Origin: Bacillota bacterium
Lineage (GTDB): Bacteria; Bacillota; Clostridia; Tissierellales; Sedimentibacteraceae
Direction of reading: 5' to 3'
Length of the DNA: 64,000 bases
NCBI GenBank assembly: GCA_023386345.1
Contig: JAEWJT010000004.1
Span: forward strand, 1-64,000
In this document: piece by piece, positions 25,692-34,046 of the stretch
How positions within the stretch are numbered: position 1 is the stretch's first letter
Layout of the letters: every line of letters starts with the position of its first letter
Made by a program: the position numbers and the translations under genes
Notes under the pieces: model-generated
Database searches by the model: none
The model's input: the letters and a program-made list of their open reading frames with translations, nothing else
Told to the model about the DNA's origin: nothing

Positions 25692-27170
25692 ATGAAAAAA
25701 TGTATTACTTCAAAAAGAATTCTAGTTCTAATATTGTTGCTGTGTATATCGTTAACAGCCTGTTCGAAAAATGGCAGTAAAGAGTATGGTCTAAATCCAG
25801 AATCACCTGTGACAATAACTGTTTGGCACTACTATAATGGTGCCCAAAAAACTGCTTTTGATAATTTAGTGAAAGAATTTAATGAAACAACTGGAAGGGA
25901 AAAAGGAATTGCTGTTGAAGCCCTTAGCCAAGGAAGTGTAAATAATTTAATTGATATGATTAAAAGTTCTGCTTTAAAAAGAGTGGGTGCTGACAAAATG
26001 CCGGATTTATTTGCAAGCTATGTAGATACTGCTAAAGAGCTTGATGATATGGATCTTATCGCATCATTTGACGAATATTTTAGCGAGGAAGAGCTATCCG
26101 ACTTTGTTGATAGCTATATTAATGAAGGTAGATTTGATAAAAATAAAAGTTTAAAAATAATTCCTATCGTTAAATCTACAGAGGTCCTTATGATAAACAA
26201 AACTGATTGGGATAAATTTTGTCTAGCTACTGGAGAAAGTGAAATTAAGCTCTCAACATGGGAAGGAATTGCAGAGGTTTCTGAGAAATATTATAACTAT
26301 AGTGGTGGAAAAGCGTTTTTTAGCCGAGATGTTATGGCAAATTATATATTGATTGGAAGTTATCAATTAGGACATGAGCTGTTTAAAATTGAAAACGACA
26401 TAGTATCTATTGATCTTAATAAGGAAGTTATGAGAAAAATATGGGATAATTTTTATTTGCCATTTGTAAATGGATATTACAGTAAATATGGAAAATTTGC
26501 CTCTGATGATGCTAAAACAGGAGATATCATAGCTTTTATAGGCTCATCAAGCGGTTCTACATATTTTCCAACCAATGTCATTTTAGAGGATGAGAAAGAA
26601 TATCCTATAGAGCTTTTAGTATTGCCGCTTCCAAATTTTACGGGTGCAAGGAAAATTGCAGTTCAACAAGGCGCTGGATTTGTGATGACTAAAAGTACGA
26701 AAATTAAAGAATATGCTGGAACATTGTTTTTAAAATGGCTGACAAATGACGAAAAAAATTCACAGTTTTCATTTGACACATCGTATATGCCGGTTAAAAC
26801 TAATGCAAATGACTATGATTTTATAGCAAAAATATTAAAGGAAAAAAATATAGAGCCTGAAATAAATGTGAAAAAAACTTTAGAGGTATCTTTAAAGCAA
26901 GTCAACGATTATGAGCTTTACACAAGTAAGGCAATAAAAAATGGAACACAGGCAAGAAAACTTTTAGAGGATTCGCTTTTAAAAAGAGCTATTGAAGATA
27001 AGAAAAAAATTGAAGAAGAATTAGCAGCTATAAAGAAAAAGGGAGAAGATACTAAAGAAGGTACTGTGAATAATGCCGAAAGCATTATTTTAAGATATAG
27101 TGATATCTCGTTTGAAAGTTGGTATAAGGGATTGGAGAGAGAATTAAATTATTTGGTATTGGGGCATTAA
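25692..27170 (+). CDS. Extracellular solute-binding lipoprotein, family 1
   Basis: A 492-residue lipoprotein. The signal peptide ends in the lipobox LTAC with Cys24 as lipidation site. The mature part begins like sugar-type ABC binding proteins (ITVWHYYNGAQKTAFDNLVKEFNE) and continues with DLFASYVDTAKELDDMDLI and GAGFVMTKSTKIKEYAGTLFLKWL. A coiled coil (EDKKKIEEELAAIKKKGED) near the C terminus is unusual for a transport protein. No permease or ATPase gene is adjacent; instead a membrane GGDEF-EAL protein follows after 19 nt. It may therefore act as a periplasm-side ligand sensor for c-di-GMP signalling rather than in uptake. The ATG at 25692 is chosen with SD AAAGGA upstream. Confidence 0.85.
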   Translation: MKKCITSKRILVLILLLCISLTACSKNGSKEYGLNPESPVTITVWHYYNGAQKTAFDNLVKEFNETTGREKGIAVEALSQGSVNNLIDMIKSSALKRVGADKMPDLFASYVDTAKELDDMDLIASFDEYFSEEELSDFVDSYINEGRFDKNKSLKIIPIVKSTEVLMINKTDWDKFCLATGESEIKLSTWEGIAEVSEKYYNYSGGKAFFSRDVMANYILIGSYQLGHELFKIENDIVSIDLNKEVMRKIWDNFYLPFVNGYYSKYGKFASDDAKTGDIIAFIGSSSGSTYFPTNVILEDEKEYPIELLVLPLPNFTGARKIAVQQGAGFVMTKSTKIKEYAGTLFLKWLTNDEKNSQFSFDTSYMPVKTNANDYDFIAKILKEKNIEPEINVKKTLEVSLKQVNDYELYTSKAIKNGTQARKLLEDSLLKRAIEDKKKIEEELAAIKKKGEDTKEGTVNNAESIILRYSDISFESWYKGLERELNYLVLGH

Positions 27171-27201
27171 ATTTAAAATACTATAAAGAGTGGTCATTTG
27201 T

Positions 27202-29895
27202 ATGAAGCAAAGAAAAGAAAAATCAATTTTTAGAAAACTAATTATACCAATGTTAATAATCGTCGCAATTCAGTCTTTGTTTTTTGTTGCTGCTATTGCC
27301 TACCAAGGAACGATAGACAAGCTTGGTAAAAATGCTATAGATGCCTTTCAATGGATAACATCCTTCAGAAAAAATAACCTTGAAACTAATATGGTAAGAA
27401 ATTGGGCAAGCTATACCAATTTTGAAAACATTGTAAAAAAATATTCTGATAGCATCAAACTAAATGGTGGTATTATTGATAAGCCTATGGTAGAGTCGCT
27501 AATAGAATTTCTGAGACATTCAAAGGTTACAGGTGCATTTATTGTGTTGGAAGATGGTTATTCAACAGAAAATGGATATAAGGCGTTTTATATACGAGAT
27601 TTAGACCCTATTACTGCTTCATTTGATAATTCGGATATTTTAGTTGAGGTAGGTGCAAGCAATGTCATAAAGGACATTGGACTTACAATGAATAGCAATT
27701 GGAATACAAGATTAAAGTTAAATACCGGAAATAAAAGAGATGCGTTTTATTTTAAGCCATTTCGAGCTGTTCAACAAAATCCTGGAGGAAATTTTTCTAA
27801 TTACGGATACTGGAGTCCTCCATTTCGCTTATCAAAAAATGATATAGATGTTATAAGTTATTCGGTCCCGATAATTGATGATAATGGAAAGTTTCAAGGT
27901 GTTGTAGGTATAGATATAAGTATTGATTATTTGAAGAAAAATCTTCCTTATGAAGAGCTATATATAAAGAATGATATCTTAGGTAGGAATAATTTAGATG
28001 ATTTGAGCAGTTCAGCTTACTTTATTGCTACAACGGTCGATGGAGAAAATTTTAAAAATGTTTTGAGATCAGGAGTCTTGTATGATTATGCTGTATCAGA
28101 GTCAAAATCATTTAAGCTATATAGAAATCCTTTGATAAATGAAACATATATGCTTGACTTATTTATGGACTCTAATGATTATGAGATTATTTCTTTAAGT
28201 AATTTTAGACTTTATGAAAATAATTCACCTTTTGCAGATGAACAGTGGGTTTTGTGCGGGATGACAAAAAAATCTGTTTTGTTTAATGAATCGAATTTGT
28301 TAATGAACAGTTTAATTTTTGCTTTTGTTTTTTCAATGCTTATTGGTGTAGCAGGTTTATTTATTTTTAGTTTGATTTTTACTAGACCTATAGTAAGCTT
28401 ACAGAACATAATTGAAAATAGCAGTCCTGAAAAGGCTATAAATTTACACAGGGTTTATATAAAAGAAATAGACAATTTATCCGGCACTATTGAAATGTAT
28501 AGCAAGAGTATGGCTGAATATGCTTTAAGAGATAAAATGAAGCTGGAGTATGAGCTTGACCACGACTTGCTTACTAATTTGTTGAATAGATATTCTTTTA
28601 ATCAAAAGGTTAATGAATTGTTAGAAAATGGGATTACCGGTGTGGCAGCTATGGTAATGTGGGATTTAGACAATCTTAAATTTATCAATGATAACTATGG
28701 ACATGATGTAGGGGATAGATTTCTTATTGAATTTTCTAAGGTAATATCTACACTAAGTGAACAAAATGCTATAGTTGCAAGACGGTCAGGAGATGAATTC
28801 TTCGCTTTTCTGTATAATTTTGAGTCAAAAGAGGAGCTAGTAGATTTAATACATAAAAATCATGAGAAACTTTACAATACAACATTTAACTTACCTAACA
28901 ATAGAAGTACTAGACTAAGAGCTTCTTCAGGCTTTTCTTGGTTTCCTGATGATGCAGATAATTACGAAACGCTGGTAAAATATGCAGATTTCGCAATGTA
29001 TTCTGCTAAACGAACAATAAAGGGAACTGTTAAGGAATTCGACTTAGATGCCTTTAAGCGAGATGAATTTTTACTTGAGGGAAGAGAAGATTTAAACATA
29101 TTTTTTGAGTATTCTATGGCAAAATTTGCATTTCAACCTATTGTAGACATTAAAAATGGTGAAATTTATGCTTATGAAGCACTTATGAGACCTAAAAGCG
29201 AAAAGTTAAAATCAATTAATGAAATTGTAAGATTAGCTAAGGAGCAATCAAAGCTTTATCAATTAGAATATTTGACATGGAATGGAGCTATTGAAGCTTG
29301 TAAAATACAAGGATATTTCTTAAATGACAAGAAACTCTTTATAAATTCAATCTCTAACACTAGCTTATCAGATTCAGATTTTATAAAATTTGAAGAAAAA
29401 TACAGCGATTGTATAAAAAATTTAGTTATTGAAATTTCTGAAAGAGAAGAACCGGATTCAGAATGTATGGATAGAAAATTTGCTTTTGCTAAGCGTTGGA
29501 ATATAGAAATTGCAATAGACGACTTTGGTTCAGGCTACAATACAGAGACAGTGCTGTTACATATAAGTCCTAATTTTGTAAAAATAGATGTAGCATTAGT
29601 TAGAGATATTGATAAGGATATAGAAAGACAAAATCTATTATCAAATATGATAAAGTTTATAAAAGCAAGAAATGCCAAAATAATAGCAGAAGGCGTTGAA
29701 ACTAAAGAAGAGATGTTTACCATGATTAGATTAGGCATAGACTATGTACAAGGCTATTATCTAGGGAAGCCAGAATTTGATATGAAAGAAATACCTATTG
29801 AACGAAAAAATGAATTAATTGAATTTAATAAAAATAAAATTTCGCCTTTGCGTTTTATCCGTAACAACGATAAATCGAATGCAGGCGGCGCATAA
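27202..29895 (+). CDS. Membrane-bound GGDEF-EAL c-di-GMP signalling protein with Cache-like sensor
   Basis: An 897-residue protein. Membrane segments at about 12-34 and 370-395 frame an extracytoplasmic region of about 330 residues that resembles a Cache sensor (SYSVPIIDDNGKFQGVVGID). The GGDEF domain has the active-site motif changed to SGDEF (529-533), so cyclase activity is uncertain; the metal-binding DLDNLKFIND is present. The EAL domain keeps its motif EALMR (659-663), the catalytic stretch IDDFGSGYNT, Lys in VKID and EGVET, so it should hydrolyse c-di-GMP. It is the second gene after a solute-binding lipoprotein and probably shares its promoter, suggesting a ligand-controlled phosphodiesterase or bifunctional enzyme. 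Confidence 0.9.
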   Translation: MKQRKEKSIFRKLIIPMLIIVAIQSLFFVAAIAYQGTIDKLGKNAIDAFQWITSFRKNNLETNMVRNWASYTNFENIVKKYSDSIKLNGGIIDKPMVESLIEFLRHSKVTGAFIVLEDGYSTENGYKAFYIRDLDPITASFDNSDILVEVGASNVIKDIGLTMNSNWNTRLKLNTGNKRDAFYFKPFRAVQQNPGGNFSNYGYWSPPFRLSKNDIDVISYSVPIIDDNGKFQGVVGIDISIDYLKKNLPYEELYIKNDILGRNNLDDLSSSAYFIATTVDGENFKNVLRSGVLYDYAVSESKSFKLYRNPLINETYMLDLFMDSNDYEIISLSNFRLYENNSPFADEQWVLCGMTKKSVLFNESNLLMNSLIFAFVFSMLIGVAGLFIFSLIFTRPIVSLQNIIENSSPEKAINLHRVYIKEIDNLSGTIEMYSKSMAEYALRDKMKLEYELDHDLLTNLLNRYSFNQKVNELLENGITGVAAMVMWDLDNLKFINDNYGHDVGDRFLIEFSKVISTLSEQNAIVARRSGDEFFAFLYNFESKEELVDLIHKNHEKLYNTTFNLPNNRSTRLRASSGFSWFPDDADNYETLVKYADFAMYSAKRTIKGTVKEFDLDAFKRDEFLLEGREDLNIFFEYSMAKFAFQPIVDIKNGEIYAYEALMRPKSEKLKSINEIVRLAKEQSKLYQLEYLTWNGAIEACKIQGYFLNDKKLFINSISNTSLSDSDFIKFEEKYSDCIKNLVIEISEREEPDSECMDRKFAFAKRWNIEIAIDDFGSGYNTETVLLHISPNFVKIDVALVRDIDKDIERQNLLSNMIKFIKARNAKIIAEGVETKEEMFTMIRLGIDYVQGYYLGKPEFDMKEIPIERKNELIEFNKNKISPLRFIRNNDKSNAGGA

Positions 29896-29925
29896 TCATA
29901 AACAACAAAAGAGAGAGACATTCTG

Positions 29926-29977
29926 AAGTGCAGTCCAAAAGTTAGACAAAAAATATAACTTTTGGACTGCACTTTTT
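29926..29977. terminator. Strong hairpin terminator with IS-end-like arms
   Basis: A perfect 19-bp stem (AAGTGCAGTCCAAAAGTTA at 29926-29944 and its complement at 29956-29974) with an 11-nt loop and T5. It can end the GGDEF-EAL transcript. The arm resembles terminal repeats of IS3/IS150-type elements, from memory and not by search. Confidence 0.75.
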
Positions 29978-30064
29978 AAATGACAAAATACAGTTATAAG
30001 CAAAGACCTAAGGCATAAATGATGATATTAAAATATTGAATTCATCAGCTTAATCTTTTGTAGT

Positions 30065-30298
30065 TCAATTAAGAAGTAATAATGCTCTTTTATACAATGG
30101 ATCGAATTCGCAGCCACAAGAACCGCAAAGTTCGTCAGCCTTTTTAATAGCTTCAATTAAGTCAATGACAATATTTTGAGATAAGTTGTTGTCATCTTTT
30201 GCTTTTAGCCAAGCATTAGATGGAGCATCAATTACATCCCAGCCAGATTTAGAAAATTTTGTGATAATTTCAATTAACTCGTTATTTTTATCTAACAT
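30065..30298 (-). CDS. Conserved small protein with C-x-x-C-x-C motif, unknown function
   Basis: A 77-residue acidic protein I cannot assign to a named family. The SD GGAGG lies 7 nt before the ATG, which supports a real gene. It begins MLDKNNELIEIITKFSKSGW and is helical, with a C-terminal cysteine cluster CGSCGC followed by EFDPLYKRALLLL. The cysteines might bind a metal. It stands alone on the minus strand between two plus-strand units, with no obvious operon partner. Confidence 0.7.
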   Translation of the reverse strand: MLDKNNELIEIITKFSKSGWDVIDAPSNAWLKAKDDNNLSQNIVIDLIEAIKKADELCGSCGCEFDPLYKRALLLLN

Positions 30299-30436
30299 AT
30301 TAATTCCTCCATGATTTTATTTTTTATACTTATCAATCAAGTAATATATTGGAAATTTTAACATATTAAAAAAATTATTTCAAGCAAAAGCTAAGAGAAT
30401 GTTTAACTTGATTCTTAAAGCATTTTGTATTGATAT

Positions 30437-30466
30437 TTGACATAGAACATATTATTATGTTAATAT
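30437..30466 (+). promoter_or_regulatory. Promoter of the GNAT-HIT gene
   Basis: -35 TTGACA (30437-30442), 18-nt spacer, -10 TAATAT (30461-30466). Confidence 0.6.
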
Positions 30467-30508
30467 AAAATCCATATTAAATTTATATTTTGTGAGGAGG
30501 ATATAGAA

Positions 30509-31453
30509 ATGTTAATTAGGTGGACAACGAAAGAGGACAAACCTGCATGGATACAGCTTGCAAGTGATGTTGCTGATATATTTGGTAATCCAAATATGCC
30601 ACATGACAAGGATTTTCATGAGTATATGGACGGAAAGCTATCAAAATTTGAATCTTTAATAGCAGTTGACAGAATGAGCGGTAATTGCCTCGGTATTATT
30701 GGATTTTCAAGAACATATAATCGAATAACTTGGTTTGGTGTATTTGAACAATATCGTGGCAGAGGTATTGGCACTCGTCTTTTGAAAACAGCTCTGAGAC
30801 ATCTTGATAACACAAAGGAAATTACAGTAGAGACCTATCGTGAAGATTTTACTGATGGATTACCAGCAAGAACTGTTTACCATAAAGCAGGTTTTGTAGA
30901 TACTGATAAAACAATATATGACCATCTAGGAAATCCACGTTGTAAAATGGTAAATTCAGCTACTAATGAAAAGCGTGGTGGCAGCTTTCATTATAAATAT
31001 TTAGATTATGACAAATATTCAAAGCTTGATAATTGTTTGTGCTGCAATAATGCTCCTGCTCCTGATTTTTTAGTAGATATAGTTGAGCTTAAGCATTCTT
31101 TTGTTACAGCAGAGAGGATTGCACAGGGCAAGCTGTTCGGTAAGTGTCATGTGCTAATCAAAAATCACTATGTAAATTTCGAAGATATACCTTATGATGA
31201 TATGGCTGGTTTTATGAGTGAGGTACAGCTAGCAGGAAAAGCACTTCATAAGATTACTGGAGCAATAAAAATAAATTATGAAATTCACTCAAATTCTGGT
31301 CCTCATATTCATTGTCACTTGTTTCCTAGGTATCTTGATGACGACTTTCCATCAGCCCCAATTGATTATCGTATCTGCGAACCCTCACCCTATGAAAGTG
31401 AAGAAGAATTTATGTGGTTTGTAGAGCGAATGAGAGAGGAACTTACTATTTAA
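30509..31453 (+). CDS. Fusion of a GNAT acetyltransferase and a HIT-family domain
   Basis: A 314-residue two-domain protein. Residues 1-150 are a GNAT N-acetyltransferase with the acetyl-CoA motif FEQYRGRGIGTRLLKTAL and the late strand segment VYHKAGFVD. Residues from about 170 form a HIT (histidine triad) domain with the catalytic triad HIHCHLF at 266-272; HIT enzymes are nucleotide hydrolases or transferases. A CLCC pair lies at the junction. The SD GAGGAGG is well placed and the frame has no interruption, so the fusion is real in this sequence. It suggests a linked reaction on one nucleotide-bearing or aminoacyl substrate, which cannot be named. It is followed after 51 nt by a membrane protein gene. 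Confidence 0.85.
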   Translation: MLIRWTTKEDKPAWIQLASDVADIFGNPNMPHDKDFHEYMDGKLSKFESLIAVDRMSGNCLGIIGFSRTYNRITWFGVFEQYRGRGIGTRLLKTALRHLDNTKEITVETYREDFTDGLPARTVYHKAGFVDTDKTIYDHLGNPRCKMVNSATNEKRGGSFHYKYLDYDKYSKLDNCLCCNNAPAPDFLVDIVELKHSFVTAERIAQGKLFGKCHVLIKNHYVNFEDIPYDDMAGFMSEVQLAGKALHKITGAIKINYEIHSNSGPHIHCHLFPRYLDDDFPSAPIDYRICEPSPYESEEEFMWFVERMREELTI

Positions 31454-31504
31454 TTGTTTAGATTTACAAGTAATAAAGGCAATAAAATTTGCTGGAGGTA
31501 AAAT

Positions 31505-31969
31505 ATGGGTCATTTAGGTTTTTCTTATGTTGGGCTTATTTTTTTGTTAATGCTGACAATTCCAAACTTGATATGGACAAAAAATCAGCCTAAAGAATAT
31601 AACTATCAGGGTGAAAATAAAATATTGCTTGCCTTTGAAAGAGTAGGACAGATTTGCGTTACCTGTACAGCTCTTATATTTTCAGACTTCAATATTAACA
31701 GTTGGTCATATTGGAGTTTATGGCTAATTATAGCAGCTATTATAATGATAATGTATGAATTTTGGTGGTTGCGTTACTTTAAAAGTAATAGGACATTGAA
31801 GGATTTTTACAGCAGTTTTTGCGGTGTACCTGTTGCAGGTGCTACATTGCCTGTTGTTGCTTTCCTTTTCCTGGGGATATATGGAAAGGTAATTTGGCTT
31901 ATAGTTTCAGTTATTATTTTAGGGATAGGTCATATTGGTATTCATTTTCAGCATCTTAAAGATATTTAA
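31505..31969 (+). CDS. Conserved membrane protein of unknown function
   Basis: A 154-residue protein with about four to five hydrophobic segments (5-22, 45-60, 66-86, 110-128, 131-148). It begins MGHLGFSYVGLIFLLML and ends near IILGIGHIGIHFQHLK. The charged pieces NQPKEYNYQGENKI and LRYFKSNRTLKDFY lie between segments. I recall similar conserved hypothetical proteins in Firmicutes but no function. A good SD (GGAGG) precedes the ATG. It follows the GNAT-HIT gene closely and is probably co-transcribed; no terminator is evident before the fab regulator. Confidence 0.75.
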   Translation: MGHLGFSYVGLIFLLMLTIPNLIWTKNQPKEYNYQGENKILLAFERVGQICVTCTALIFSDFNINSWSYWSLWLIIAAIIMIMYEFWWLRYFKSNRTLKDFYSSFCGVPVAGATLPVVAFLFLGIYGKVIWLIVSVIILGIGHIGIHFQHLKDI

Positions 31970-32082
31970 CAATAAATTAAATTTTATAAAAAATAAGCAT
32001 AAAAGCTAGAGATTGAACAATATACTAGCTTATAATAAACAATTAAAATAAAAGAGAATTTATAATTGTAAAAAAATGTATA

Positions 32083-32132
32083 TTGACAAAGTTAGTCAAA
32101 TATGATATTTTGTTATATAGTTAGGCTAACTA
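32083..32132 (+). promoter_or_regulatory. fab operon promoter with palindromic operator
   Basis: -35 TTGACA (32083-32088) and a weak -10 TATTTT (32106-32111). A perfect dyad TAGTTAGGCTAACTA (32118-32132) sits at the expected start site, and a half-site GTTAG occurs at 32091-32095 between the promoter elements. The position fits repression by the MarR protein encoded next. Confidence 0.7.
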
Positions 32133-32157
32133 AATATATAAGAATGGAGGTATTATT

Positions 32158-32649
32158 TTGGATGTATTCGCTGAAGCTTTAAACAATATTTTAGTTAAAG
32201 CATATCGCAATATTTTACGACTTGAGGAAGAAAGCTTAAAGGCTATTAGTGACACAAGTCTTTCTATTAATGAAATGCATTTAATTGAATGTGTTGGAAA
32301 GGGAAAGGAAGAGGGAGCAAATATCAGTAAGCTAGCTTCAGAACTGTGCATAACAAGACCATCAGCGACAATAGCTGTGAACAAGCTCGAAAAAAAGGGA
32401 TATGTAAAAAAAGTAGATTGTCAAGATGATGGTAGAGTAGTGTATGTTGTTTTGACTGATAAAGGTCGTGAAATAGATGATATTCATAAGCTATATCATA
32501 GAGATATGGTTGATGCAGTTAGTAAGGAGCTAAGCGAAAATGAGAGAGAATATATCATAGATGTAATTCATAAGCTAAATGATTACTTTAAGAAAAGTAT
32601 TGGTGAAAAAGTTGAGAAAAACGATAAAACACCTTTTCAAGAAAGCTAA
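32158..32649 (+). CDS. MarR family regulator, FabT-like
   Basis: A 163-residue winged-helix regulator. The HTH is NISKLASELCITRPSATIAVNKLEKKGYV and the wing is DDGRVVYVVLTDKG. It starts at TTG 32158, with the SD GGAGG 7 nt before. In streptococci and relatives the MarR protein FabT stands at the head of the fab cluster and represses it, using acyl-ACP as co-repressor. The same location here, and the matching palindromes at 32118 and 33743, support that role. The symbol fabT is withheld because identity within the MarR family cannot be settled by eye. Confidence 0.85.
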   Translation: MDVFAEALNNILVKAYRNILRLEEESLKAISDTSLSINEMHLIECVGKGKEEGANISKLASELCITRPSATIAVNKLEKKGYVKKVDCQDDGRVVYVVLTDKGREIDDIHKLYHRDMVDAVSKELSENEREYIIDVIHKLNDYFKKSIGEKVEKNDKTPFQES

Positions 32650-32689
32650 TAATAAGAAAGCATAAATTTTGAAATAAATTATGAATAAT

Positions 32690-32767
32690 GAAAGGATATG
32701 CACCTAGTTTGCGTTTAGTAAACTTTGCTTATTGCACAAATTGTGCAGTAAGTGCATGGACATATAA
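32690..32767 (+). promoter_or_regulatory. Hairpin-bridged ribosome binding site of fabH
   Basis: SD GAAAGGA (32690-32696) is 71 nt from the ATG at 32768. Between them TATGCAC (32697-32703) pairs with GTGCATG (32752-32758, last pair G-T), which starts exactly after the SD and ends 9 nt before the ATG. Folding thus restores a normal SD spacing. The loop contains a second hairpin (32729-32737 with 32743-32751). The frame recurs before fabD and fabF. There is no other SD near the ATG. Confidence 0.75.
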
Positions 32768-33721
32768 ATGAGTTTTAAAGTATTAGGTACAGGGAGCTAC
32801 GTTCCGCCACGTGTGGTAACGAATGATGAGCTTTCAGGTTTTTTAGATACCTCAGACGAATGGATAGTGCAAAGAGTAGGCGTAAAAGAACGACATGTTT
32901 GTACTACTGAAACTGCAACTGACCTTGCTTATAAAGCTGCACTAAAGGCCTTGGAGGATGGTAATACAAAAGTAGAGGAGCTTGACATGATAATTTGCGC
33001 TACTGTAAGTAACGAATACGTTTCACCGTCACTTGCTTGCAGCGTACAGAAGCTTTTAGGAGCATCATGCCCTGCTATGGATGTCAATGCAGCCTGCAGT
33101 GCGTTTATATTTATGCTGGAAACAGCAGCAGGATTCTTTGCATTAAGAAAATTGCGTAAAATTCTAGTCATAGGCGCTGAGAGAATGAGTCGTATTTTGG
33201 ACTGGGAGGACAGAGGAACATGTGTTATATTTGGTGATGGAGCAGGAGCAATGCTGCTTGGCAACGGAGATAACTACATTTATTCAAAATTAAATACAAC
33301 TGGTGACGATACAGTTATAAAAATTCCTAATTATACAGGAAATTCTCCTTTTTACGAAGGAACTGTAAATAAACCTGTTATATATATGAATGGGCAGGAA
33401 ACATATAAATTTGCTGTAAACGCAATGTGTAAGGACTTAAAGGAAGCAATTAATATATCAGGTATCAAAGAAGAAGATATAGCTATGGTTATACCTCATC
33501 AGGCGAATGTCCGCATCATAGAAGCAGCTAAAAAAAGACTTAATATACCTGCAGATAGATTTTACATAAATATTGAAAAATATGGAAATACATCAGCAGC
33601 AAGTATACCAATAGCCATTGATGAGTTAAACAAAAGTGGAAAATTAAAAGAAAATGACAATTTAGCATTATGCGCATTTGGAGGAGGACTTTCGAGTGCA
33701 GCGTGTATCTTAAGGTGGTAA
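32768..33721 (+). CDS. fabH: 3-oxoacyl-ACP synthase III
   Basis: Starts fatty acid synthesis by condensing acetyl-CoA or a branched acyl-CoA with malonyl-ACP. The 317-residue thiolase-fold protein has the catalytic triad Cys (NAACSAF), His (IPHQANVRI) and Asn (YGNTSAASI). The opening LGTGSYVPPRVVTNDEL is typical of FabH. The start codon is fixed by alignment, yet the only SD lies far upstream beyond a hairpin, as described for 32690-32767. First biosynthetic gene of the cluster, followed by a palindrome and acpP. Confidence 0.96.
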   Translation: MSFKVLGTGSYVPPRVVTNDELSGFLDTSDEWIVQRVGVKERHVCTTETATDLAYKAALKALEDGNTKVEELDMIICATVSNEYVSPSLACSVQKLLGASCPAMDVNAACSAFIFMLETAAGFFALRKLRKILVIGAERMSRILDWEDRGTCVIFGDGAGAMLLGNGDNYIYSKLNTTGDDTVIKIPNYTGNSPFYEGTVNKPVIYMNGQETYKFAVNAMCKDLKEAINISGIKEEDIAMVIPHQANVRIIEAAKKRLNIPADRFYINIEKYGNTSAASIPIAIDELNKSGKLKENDNLALCAFGGGLSSAACILRW

Positions 33722-33742
33722 AATTTTTTTTGAACAAATTTG

Positions 33743-33757
33743 GTTAGATAGTCTAAC
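33743..33757 (+). promoter_or_regulatory. Second FabT-like operator, before acpP
   Basis: A perfect dyad GTTAGA-TAG-TCTAAC related to the one at 32118. It lies in the 86-nt gap between fabH and acpP and suggests an internal control point for the rest of the operon. Confidence 0.6.
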
Positions 33758-33807
33758 TAATTTAAGAAAAGCAATCATAAAATATTTTAAATTAATAGGA
33801 GAAGAAA

Positions 33808-34029
33808 ATGAATATAGAAAAATTAGCAAAAATAATAGCAGAGAATGTAGAATGTGACGCTGAGTCAATAAATGAAGATACAACATTTGAAAGTTTAGGT
33901 GTGGATTCACTTGCAACAGTTGAGTTGGTTATGCAATTAGAAGAAGAATTAGGTTATGAATTGCAGCTTGATGAAAAGTTGCTTACAGTAGGGGATTTAC
34001 TTAAATTCATAGCAAAAAAACAAGCTTAA
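33808..34029 (+). CDS. acpP: Acyl carrier protein
   Basis: A 73-residue acidic protein. The phosphopantetheine attachment site is Ser34 in GVDSLATVEL, and the recognition helix that follows is as in other ACPs. It carries the growing acyl chain between the Fab enzymes. A normal SD (AGGAG) precedes the ATG, in contrast to the structured starts of fabH, fabD and fabF. Its place directly after fabH and before fabK is common in clostridia and streptococci. Confidence 0.95.
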   Translation: MNIEKLAKIIAENVECDAESINEDTTFESLGVDSLATVELVMQLEEELGYELQLDEKLLTVGDLLKFIAKKQA

Positions 34030-34046
34030 GGAATAAGGTTAAAAAA

